A stretch of 64,000 bases of DNA from Pyrocephalus nanus. Taxonomy: Eukaryota > Chordata > Aves > Passeriformes > Tyrannidae. Position numbers and translations under genes: made by a program. A model generated the notes under the pieces. It was not told the origin of the DNA. It did no database searches and was given only the letters and a program-made list of their open reading frames with translations. This document shows, piece after piece, positions 30,101 through 42,100 of the stretch. The stretch spans positions 36,593,425 through 36,657,424 of the forward strand of contig CM076266.1 in the NCBI GenBank assembly GCA_038380795.1, given 5' to 3'. Each line of letters opens with the position of its first letter. Within the stretch, counting starts at the first letter, position 1.

Positions 30101-33100
30101 TAACAAATAGAAATGTATATACATAGATATTTTAATGCTATACTGCTTCTGCCTTTTTTGAGACCATTTTTTCTCTCTCAGAAATGTTTTCCTGTTCTGC
30201 CTTCTGACCTTTCCATATTGTTTTCTTGCTGACTTTTCACCTAATCTAAAAGCTTACTTGGTTGTTGTTTGGTGTGGTTTTTTTTTTTCCTGCTGCTGTC
30301 ACCTGTCTTTGTCTTCCCTTTATATACATTTCATCTAAATTATTTCATATGGCTGCTTCAGAAAAAATAATAATTTTAGCTTAGTTTCTGATTTAATTAT
30401 TGCTTTGTTATGCAAAATTAACCAACTGGGCTTGGGGGCTGAGTATGGAGAAAGGGTTGCAGTCACTGTAATTCAAACTCTGTAAAAGGTTGAAGGAGAT
30501 CAGGAGATAGTAATTTTATATTATTCTTCCTATTTTTTTTCTTTTTCAAGCTGTGTATAGTGGAAACGATAGCAAATATTGCTGAGTGTTTTTAAAGATG
30601 AGGGGGTTTTGCACTCACTCTGACTTTCTCTCTCTCAGCTAATGGAAACATCAGGTACTGACATGCTGAATGATTCAGACAACAGAGCACCCATAAGTCC
30701 ACTGCATTTAGCAGTAAGTGTTTTGTTCTTTAGTGATGACAGCTCTTCTAGTAGCACGTGGTCGTTGCACAGGTTTATTCATTCTGGATTTTTTCAAAAT
30801 AGCTTAATAACAATAACAATGCAAACATACGCACTAATATTCCTTAATGAAACTTGCTTCAGGGAACAGCTTTCATGTGGAATCTTCTAATTAAAATTTA
30901 TATTATAATTTATACTAATGAAACTTTTATAAGACTTGTTCTGTAAGTAATTACAACTTTTTTTTAATCATCACATTGTTTTACCCTCCTCATTGTTTAG
31001 TAAGAGAAATATTTTTCCTTAATACTTGAAGAAAAATTTGCACAAAGTGTAGTGTAGGACAATGATGAAACTGTCTATACAAATACACTCAAAATACAGA
31101 GTAAGCAGCTGAATATGTAGCTTTCATCTTTTCACTGAACTTCATGCAGTTAAAAAATGACATTGTACTTTATGAAAATACAATAAGTCTCATGCAGTAC
31201 CTATATATATATATATATATATATATCTCCGAAGTAAAAATAATCTTTAATAGTGGTAAATGAAAGCTATTTGTACTGTATTCTTTTTACTGTTTGTTTT
31301 TTTTTTTAATACTTTATGTAAAAAGCCAACAGGAATTACTTAGGTTTGCTTATGTTCCTCACTTGAAATAATTAGAGTATGATGTAACTGTGACATAAAG
31401 CAATGAAGCTTGAAGTATTCAAAAGACTGTTAGTTTGGGAGACAGATGATTTTCTGAAAGATGTTGCTGTTGCTGGAAGGATAAAACTGAAAAAAAAATA
31501 TAGATAGAATAGATGGAATAGATAGAATACTGAAAAAAACCACCAACCTTTTGGCTGAAATTGTGGGATTTTTTTAATTAATCATAACTATTGTGATTAC
31601 TGATGTCTTATATCAGTACCTCTTCTAAATATTAAAACAAAAATACTGTCTTAACAGTTTAATTTATGTAGTCCTGGTAAGAAAGGAAAAATGTGAAGGA
31701 TGGGAAAACTGAAGAATTTTCTTATTCTTGTAGGCCTATCATGGCCACCATCAAGCTCTGGAAGTGCTGGTACAGTCACTGCTGGACCTCGATGTGAGGA
31801 ATAACAATGGAAGGACACCACTGGATCTTGCTGCCTTCAAGGGACATGTGGAATGTGTAGATGTGCTCATTAATCAGGGAGCATCCATCTTGGTGAAAGA
31901 TTATGTTGTAAAGAGAACTCCAATACATGCTGCAGGTATGTTCTGACTTCTAAATTTTGTCTTTTGAAGTGGATCGTCTTTGTATTTTGAAATCTAATTA
32001 ATGTTCTAAGAAACAATGTTTAGGAATGGATGATAAGGAATAACGAAACATTTCTGAGTAGAAACCACTATTAACCTAGTAAATCAGTTCAGCTCAAGGA
32101 GTGCTGTTTCACACTTCCCTCTGGAAGGGTCCTTGTCCGTTCAGCTGGCTGAGCCAGCTGTGCTGATGAGTGTCAGCACACAGCCCAAACTTAGGTGAAT
32201 TGTGTTGCCTGTCTTGGCAGTAAAATACTTCTAGAAAGACTGTAGTCTTGGAGAATTTTGACAGTTTGAGAAGAGACATGAAAATTTACTTGGATTTTTT
32301 TTCCAAGGATTTAGATGACTCCTGAACATTTTCAAAGTAATAGCACTCCTTTTCTCGATGAATTTCCTAGAAAATATGTCTAAGCCTACCTTTCTGAGAG
32401 TCTGGCACTCATACTCTATTCCTATTTTTTTCTCTCTCTGAAAATAGGTTTATTAAAATTGACATTATTAGTAATGCTGTTACAGAAATGTTGCTGTTAA
32501 AAGAACATTATGTACAAAATATCATCATTCTAACCACTTAATTTGTTGTCCATGAGCACAAGCTGTATTCTTCTATTTGATTTAGCTTTCTTAACTTGTG
32601 TTAGCATTTCTGTCAGCTACAGAAGCATAAATTGTTGCTGTTCTTACGTGGACTGATTACTGCAGCTGTAGGTCAGAAACAATTTCCCTTCCAAGAAGCA
32701 ATCATTTATCTTTCATGAGCTGCATTTAAATGTGATTTCTCAATTTTTTTGTTTCTTCTTTTTCTCATATTTTTTAACTGCTTGGTTTATTGCGTCTATG
32801 CATTACATTTCCTTCCCCTTTCTAAGTGTGATTTCAGTTATTATTTTATAACTATGCTCATGCTACACGTGTTAACAAAATATGTATATCAGTTGCTAAG
32901 TATGTGGTTATCTGTGCCTTAAAACAAGCAAAACTTATGCTAATTATTATATTTAATTATTCCTTCTTGTGGATGTCATATAAGCATATATTCTAATTAT
33001 GGTTAATGTGTGCAACCTCATTTATATGTTAAAAAAAAATTCTGTTGGCAATTGACAGCCTGACTCAATTACTTTTAATACTATACAGCTGAGAATACTG

Positions 33101-36100
33101 GATTTCTGAAATTATTTTCTAGTGTTCGTATTTTAAATTATAACAATGGTAAAGCTGTACAGTGTGTTTTCAAGCTAATGGGCTTTAATCTGAGCAGGTT
33201 GGCACGCTGTTTGAGCCATATAGTCAAACATAATTAATGTAAACCCCTTATTTTCATAATGTTTTACAGCTACGAATGGTCATTCAGAATGTTTGCGGCT
33301 ATTGATAGGAAATGCAGAACCACAGAATGCGGTGGACATTCAGGATGGAAATGGACAGTGAGTTTAAATGACAGACATTCCATTCTTCACAAGTTATGGC
33401 ACTTTATAAAAGGACAAACTAAATATTTAACAGTGGTGATTTTTAACCTATTATTTTAAAGAGAGATTATATTTGAATTTGGACAAATATGACTGTGTGT
33501 ATTGCAATAAACATAAAGTTGGTAGTGAAAAATGTTTGGTTGGGAGGGAACTAAAATGTGTTTCATTGCCCAGATGCTTAGAAAATGGATTCTAGTACTG
33601 AATCAGGACTTCTCAGTTAGGGGATATCAATTTATTTTCTTGAATCTAAAAACCAAATGACTGGCATTTTCAGTGTGAAGGTAGTGCCAGAGGAGATCAT
33701 TCATTATGTGAATTTTAATAATGCTGACCAGAAGGATAGTAGTTGTTACAGTTCAGCTGAGTGCTAGTCTATTCCATTTCCAGGTAGATTACACTGTATT
33801 TTGCTCTCTGCTTAGGACTCCTCTGATGTTGTCAGTTCTCAACGGGCACACCGACTGCGTTTATTCACTCCTTAACAAAGGAGCAAATGTAGATGCCAAA
33901 GATAAGTGGGGAAGGACGGCATTGCATAGAGGGGTAAGAGAATATTCCTTTTCTTTCCAGTTTTATACATACTAATTTCAAGTACAGACTTAATATGTGG
34001 TCGTAATGAATTACTCATTATTCTCAACTTGCCATTTTTAGTTTTAATCCTCTTTTTAGTTGCATTCAGAAGGCTAGGTTTTGCCTGTTTGCAACCTACC
34101 CTCAGAATTTTTGTAATTCTAGAGTCTCTTAATCTTTCTGTAAAATGTTGACTGGAGAGGTCCTAGACTACAGCTTTTTGTTGAGGGTGGGGAGTTAGTG
34201 TTCATGGGAGGAAGAAAAGCATGATGCATGCCATATTCCAAATATTTTGTTTATACTTTCTGCCAGATAAGACAATTGAATGAGCCCTAGAGATTAGCAA
34301 TTCATTCCATGTTATTCCAAGAAAATACTTTGTCTTCAATATTACAATACATTGCCGTTTTTCCGAAAGAATGGCAGTTTTCAGGTTTAAGAGTAACTTA
34401 TTTTGCTTATTTTGTTATTAATTAAAAATGCAAGAATTTGCCTGAGGTTTGCTTGCTTTAGTTATACACCTTGGCTTATATACATGGATAATTTCCACCT
34501 CCCTCTTTGCTCTCCCTCTCACAGGCAGTTACTGGGCATGAGGAATGTGTGGAAGCGCTGCTTCAACATGGTGCTAAGTCCTTACTTCGAGACTGCAGGG
34601 GACGAACCCCGATACATTTGTCAGCTGCATGTGGCCACATAGGTGTTCTGGGAGCTCTCCTGCAGTCAGCGACATCTGTGGATGCAGTACCTGCAATAGC
34701 AGACAATCACGGCTACACATCACTGCACTGGGCCTGCTATAATGGTAACGTACAGCCCAGTTAAAATACAGCTCTAAATGTATTTGTTTATACTGAGTTA
34801 GAAGTTATTACTACGTAGAAAAGTAACATATAAAGTCTGTCCTCCTTCCGTTTGTATTAGTCAGTGGGAGAATATGACAGATGTGGTATCTTGAAGAGGA
34901 ATGTATTAACTTCTAATACATAATAAGAGATGTTTATTTTTGTCCTATATTTTTGTTATATACAATCTTCTTAGTTTTATGCCTCAAGGAGTTTTTCAAG
35001 GAATTCAGCATAGTGCCCTTGAATAGAAATGGGCCACACATCCCAAAAACTTAACCTTCACAGGGAGTCTTGGGAGGAATGTTTTCAGATTAAATCTGGT
35101 TTTAAACTTGCTTCATATCAACCACGATAGGCATAAGAAGCTAAAGTATGTAAAAGTAATTGAATAAGAATTTATTTTCTTCTTCACCGATACTTTTCAT
35201 GGATTTGAGAGTGAGGGAGGCCTTAAAAGGTAGGAAATTCATTCAGCTCCTTTGCTAAAGATTTTGTTCTGTGTGTTCATTTCTGACGTAGTAGAGGTTG
35301 TCATTTATTTCACCTCTGAGTGACATGATCGAGAAAAATTAAGAAGGGTTTATTCCAATTATTATTATTAAGTTAATAACTACTGAGCTGATGTAGCTGA
35401 GTGATAATTTGAACTAAAATAACATCTCTATCACATTCATAAAATTAAAATCTTGCAGCTTGGTCCATTTTAACAGTGGCAACAATCTCTGAATAAAACA
35501 GAACTGAGAGAAATGCTTGATTTGTAGGACAAAAATTTGACAAGACTTGTGAAAATTCAAATCTTTAGACATCAGTGAATGTTGAACTCTATATATATGC
35601 ATCTAAGGTCAAACAAATAGTTACTGTTGCTAGCTGCCTGTCCAGAAACACGGTGTAGAATTTTTAAAATATTAGTATGAGGGGTTGAACATGTTCTTTT
35701 AAGATTTTGTTATGACCATCGACTTCATTTTCGTTTGGGTCTAGCAAGTCAGTGGAACAAAAATAAACCTTAAATGGTGGAGATGTTTTCATGTGGACAA
35801 AGTGATGAATATACAGAAGGGTTTGAAATTCAGAGGTGTAAAGAATTGAACTAAGTGTTCTGGATGTTTTTCAGACGTCATGAGATACCTTCTAAATTTC
35901 ATAAAGTTTACAGTGTTGAATGTCAGTTTGATTTTCAGGATTCTAAAAATATCTTAGTTCCTTACTGTAGCCCTCTTGAATACAACCAGTCTTTCTTAGA
36001 AACTTTGAAATAAAATACTGCTTAATCTAATTTAGGTATTTTTTATTTTTTTTTTTGTAATCCATCATTATACCTTTTCCCTTTTTTGTAATACTTAACT

Positions 36101-39100
36101 CTTACATTTGCTTTAGGTCACGACAGTTGTGTAGAGCTGCTCCTGGAACAGGAAATCTTTCAGAAAATGGAAGGAAATTCTTTCAGTCCCTTGCATTGTG
36201 CTGTGTAAGGAAGTGTAAAATTATTCTTCATAAATTTCATTGCTGTATTTAACAAAAGATTTATCATTCTGTAAATAACAGCCTGTTTAATTCATTATAG
36301 GATAAATGACAATGAAGGTGCTGCAGAAATGTTAATTGATACACTAGGTGCTGGTATTGTAAATTCAACAGATTCAAAAGGAAGGTAAGAGTATAAATGC
36401 ACAAAAGAATGTTTGTAATGTCATGCACTGGCCGTGCTAAATTCTTCAGTCATTTATGGGGTTTGTATTTGCTACTTATCTTAATTCCTCATTCCCCTGA
36501 TTTTATTCTCTGAATGTTTTTTTTTATTATTATTCTGTGCTAGAAATAAATTTTAGATTTTTAAAAATCCTGTTCTGATTTAATAAAGTTAAATTAGCTT
36601 TTTATTATACAGGCAAGTCAGAGCATGTTTTAAATTGTATCACTTCATGGCTATCATTTTATGTGCCTTTTAATTTTTCTGAATCAAATTATATCTCTAT
36701 TATATAAACTACATGGGGGGGGATTTATTTGAAATGAGAAGGTGACTTTCTAAAGGCAGCAGTCACAACTCCAGCAATACTGATTCCAAAAGATCAGTGG
36801 GAGGGACTGCCGAGGCCTTTGTATTTGTAGGATCTCAGTCAGGATGTCCCTTTGAATAAAGTAGAAAGCATGGCTGAACATGGCCATACTGTCTTTTGAT
36901 CTGTTGTAGAACTCCTCTGCATGCAGCAGCTTTTACAGATCACGTTGAGTGTCTACAGCTTCTGCTTGGTCACAGTGCTCAAGTAAATGCTGTAGATTCT
37001 TCTGGGAAAACACCTTTAATGATGGCTGCAGAAAATGGACAGACGAATACAGTTGGTAAAGAGAAAACTTTATATATTTCTGCTCTTAGCTTTATTAATC
37101 TTACTATGGGTAAAGTAGCCTTATAGTTAACCTTCCTGTGAATGTATCTGGTCAAAATTCTGTTTTCGTTTTGCACAAATGTGAGCCATTTATATTTTGA
37201 GGAATGTGCTTTTAGTTAATACAAATCTTTATTTCCCCAGAGGTGCTGGTTAGCAGTGCTAAGGCTGATCTGACTTTGCAAGACCGTTCTAAGAACACAG
37301 CACTCCATTTGGCTTGCAGCAAGGTGTGTGTGGTCTGACTTACCGGTGGTGCATTTTGTGTTATCAAGCACTGTTTGAAAATACTGCTACTTTGAAAAAG
37401 CATTCAAAGCAATTTGTGAAGAGTATTTGTTATATGACAGATGTTTATTCTGTGTTAAGGGTCATGAAACTAGTGCCTTGTTAATACTGGAGAAGATTAC
37501 GGATAGAAACCTCATCAATGCCACCAATGCAGCCTTGCAAACGTACGTATCAGCTGTGAGGGTATTTTAAAGATGAGTTCTTGGTGTATATCTTGCTCAT
37601 AAAGAGGAATATTCTTCAGATTTTTTTTTTCACAAACTGGTTGAATTTTAATTGTTTATCAGGTACCAAAAGTTGAATTGACTTGGAATTGAAACGGTGT
37701 TTTTCTCATACTTAAGGTTCCAATTTTAGATGGGTAAAAGGGATGATAAATAAAACATTGTTGTGATTCCTGTGTGGAATTACTGCAATCCTCTGAGATT
37801 ACCTGTGAACCAATATTTTTCTATTTTAAAAATTATCCAATTTTTCAATTAAAATTCACCTCAGTTAACAACTCATTCAAGGCAAACTAAGACTTGGTCT
37901 TCAAAGATAGCTACTTTAAAATAAAACACAGACAAAAAACAACTACCTGAACTATGCTTTTATTCTTCAGCATGGTTTCTATTTCATGTTTGGGGGATGA
38001 AACACTACTATTAAATATCATGGAGAATACGCTGTTCCTAAGCCTTTCTAAAGATCTTCTCTCAAGTGGAATTAAGCCTATTTTGTTAGCCCAAATCATA
38101 AGGACAGCTTAGAAATGTATAGTATATCATACCAATAAGGACGGGCTATTAAAATGACTCTTCTGTGTGTTTTCCTTTTAGAGAATATGTTTGTGTTATA
38201 GACAATACTTGGCACCTTATATGCAGTCAAGTTAGACACGTGAATTGTCAGACTGCTTTAATAATTCTATCACAGACCATTTAGAAAAAACAAAAACAAA
38301 CAAAACCCAGAACAAAAACAAACAAACAAACAAAAAACCACAGTGGAACTTGTAAGCAACTCGCATATTATTCTGGCATTACGTCCCTTCTGGAATCTTG
38401 TCTTACTCAAACTCCTACCAGTCTTCCATCTATTCCCTGAGATCTGCTTGAACTAAGGAGTTCAAACAGATCTCAAGTTCAAGTAAGACATCCTCCTTTG
38501 CTTTTGCTGCTCACCATGGTGCACCTCAGGCAGCTTGAAATAACCAGAAAGCAGGAAAGGGATTGGTTGCCTCTTTCTGGCTTGAAGCAAGGATGTCTCA
38601 AGGGAAGGAAAAGCAAAAATGAGATGGGAACAGAAGTGGGAAAGTATGCTACCACAGGCTCTTGTAATTCCACCCATGTGCCTTGGCTCTGATCAAGAGA
38701 TGTCGTGGGGGAAAATAGGTACACATTTGCACCTCCATGAAATGTTTATATAAATTGCAAGGTTTTAACAGATGTTTAAAATATTACTCCTTTGTACTCC
38801 TCCTATATCCTCCTTTGTGGCAAGATAATAATTAAAATTGTTGGTCCCTATATTAAAATTATTTTAATTACAGTACATTTATCAGTATACTGCAATAGTT
38901 CTTGAATTTTTAATATTTTAATGTAAACACCATAGATACAGCTGCTCCTATTTGTATCTTTTACATTTCTGATCTCTAGGTAATGCACTTGTTTCCAACT
39001 CAAAATATAGTTCACAGTTAACTTGAACAACTTTAAGAATCTGAGAATGAATGAAGAGTAATATAAAGCAGAGGGGAAGTAAACTGTTCATTCTGTTTCC

Positions 39101-42100
39101 TGCTTAGTGGTGGTAGGGTTTTATTTAAGCCAGTGGGAAGCAATTTTGAAAAACTTGCATTTGAAAAAAGATATAATAGAATATTTGAGGTAAAGCTACG
39201 CTTTCCTTCATAGATCAAGTCAACACAAAATTGATTTATGGTTAATAGTTTGAAGTTTTGAGAAGTAATCTGCTTTTCTTGCTTTATGCATTATACTGTG
39301 AATTTTTTTTTTATCTCTAATCCCAGTGGAATATAGTGGTTTCTAAAAGGCAGATTGATTAAATGCTTTTGTATCTCTTGAAAGCATTTACATGCAATAA
39401 AATATGACTACCAGTCTGCTGTTAGGGTTCTAGTGATTGATGCCAGTGATATGCAGTAACTCTCCGATGTGAAAATATCTGTTACAACAGTTGAGTGAAG
39501 GATTTATCAACAGTAGGGTGTGAGGCGTTTCTGACATTTTAACATAATAAAGTCCATAAACAAGCAGGTCTTCGCTAGCAGCTGCTTCCTCTCTGTGTGC
39601 TGCCATAAAAAGAAGAAAGTTTGTGGTTTCTTTGCAATAAAAGAGATTGTTTGCTTTTCCCACCTGAATTATTATATCAACAATATTATATAATGTGTGA
39701 ATAACATAGGAGTATAAGTACTGCATCTAACTAGATGCTAGCTACCTATCTTAATAACTTGTTCTAAGGTTTATATATGAGTTTGCTTGTCTTCACAGAC
39801 CTCTGCATGTTGCTGCTCGAAATGGACTAACGGTTGTAGTTCAAGAGCTTTTAGGGAAGGGAGCAAGTGTACTTGCTGTAGATGAAAATGGTAAGAAAAA
39901 TTTAACTTTGTTTCCCCATAAGGAACTGTGGTTCTAAACTCAACTCCCTGAAAAGCAGTAACTAGAAATTTCATATGAGCCTTGCAGTTGGTCTTCCAAA
40001 GAAGAGAATGCATTGGGGATGGATCATTCTAGCCAAGCAGCAGAAGTATAAGGATAGTGAAAACGTTCCAGAACTATGCAGGTCATGGCCGAGAAGTGTT
40101 TGGTTTGCATTTGTAGTTTTATGATACACTATAAATGTAGTTTTATGATGCACCTAGAAATGCACTGGCTTTGGCATACCGAAAATGGTCACAAAAACGT
40201 AACCTTCAAAGTAAAATATAACTCTCAGCTGTTAAGCTGGATTGAATTGCTATTCATTTTGTCACAAGGGGTATATCACAGTTAGCTTTTAAAAGCAAGT
40301 ATCAGGTGTGATTAACAGCTCTCTCTTACTGGTCTCAAGCTTCTGGCTTTTTGGAGTTTTTTGGCACATGGAAGTAAGAAAAATTAACTGTTTTATCATG
40401 AGAATAAATCATACACCTTGTAAGAACAAAAGAAAATTAGATCTATTGACTAATTTGCGTATTTTCATGTAAGACATCTGTGGTCCTCAGAAACTGTGCT
40501 TTTAAAAGTGAGGGAGTTCATCTCTTATGCCATACTCCACTGTGTCTTAAATGAAAGCTGTAGGTGGGACTGGGGAGTGGATTGGTTTTTGCTGGATTTT
40601 TTGTTTGCTTTGTGTTGTTTTTTTTTCCCAGAAGGCATGTGCCTAATTAATAGTTTTCTAATGATATTTACACTTTGGAAAGTTTTTCCTCTCAATGTTC
40701 ACTGTGACTTTCCTTGTGTGTTTCTCAAATTAGACTGTGTAAAGTCACATGGGTGACTTAAAGATCAAGCTGCATTGACTTTTTGCAAGCAGTCTTTATT
40801 TGTATCTACAGCTGTATAAATTGAGACCTCTGCTGCTGGATCTGAGCTGTAGATTATTGTTGAAAAATATAAGCTTGGAAAAAAACCAAGGTCTCTCCAA
40901 TTACCTGCATTTCAGTTTATAAATAATTTATAAGATATTTAAAACTCTAGATTTGAAGTCACACTGCTTTTGTTAAGAACTAATGTCAGTGGAAAAAATT
41001 AATCCTCTTGATTCTTAAAAGAGTAAATGCAACTGAAAAAGCAAATTACTGTCCAGTATACTTCCCAAAAGCAGTCATGTTGAGGGTTTATTCTCAGTTC
41101 TGTATCAGTTCTTATTCACATCTTTCAGTTCTTTTCCCATGTTTCCACACCAGTCATGATGAAACTGAGATCACCTGCATCTGCAAAATACTCTTGAATT
41201 TTACATTATTTTTGTAAGTTTACGTGTCTTAAAAGAAATTGCTAGCTTTTTCTTTCATTTGATACTATATGAAGTTTTACTTTTGGTCACTCAACCAACT
41301 TTTCAGGGTTTTTTTTTTGTTCTGTAGTGGGTTTTTCCCTGACTATTTAACTTTCTAGGCTAGCTATATTTCCTGGTGTAGTCTATCTTCTATTTGTCAT
41401 ATGCATGTGCTCCACAGCAGTGAGAGGAGGCATTCTCTGGAGACTCCACAGTATGGAGTTTCTCTTTCTAGATTCATCATTACAGTTATCATTGGCCTTT
41501 CAAGCCTCTAGAAAAAGGCGGGGGGTTGTTTTGGGTTGTTTGGGGTTTTCTGGGTGTTGGGTTTTTGTTGTCTATTTTTGTCTAGTTCTTTTCCAAGCAT
41601 TGTATTCTAGTTTATATTGGAGTTCCAGTTTTCAGGAAGGAATTTTTCTGTGAGTGCTTACAGTCTGACTTGTGCCTCAGACTCTCATCTCTTTTCCAGT
41701 GTAACACTTCCTTGGGTTTATTTTGGGAACTCTCGTTGCACTGACTGCATTAATAAGCCTCTGATTTTCCTGTAGGTGCCTTCATGGAAACTTTCAGGCC
41801 CCAGGGTAGGGGGCAGCTCTATGTTTGGGCAGGGGGAGCCCTAGTCTTAATTCAGTGCCCATCACACAGGCTCAGTTTTCTGTTGTGCAAGGAGGCTGCC
41901 TTAACTCGCTCTGCTTCTATTGTCCCATCTACAAATGAAGATAGTAGTTTTGTTGTTTTGTGAAGGCTTATACAGGTACAACAAGTACAGAATATGGGGA
42001 ACATTATGCCAGTATCGAGTAGGAGTATTTCAGTGGAGTCAGTACGTTTACCAACATATTCTTAAATTTATTTATAGCTATTGTTGTTCTGACATATGAA

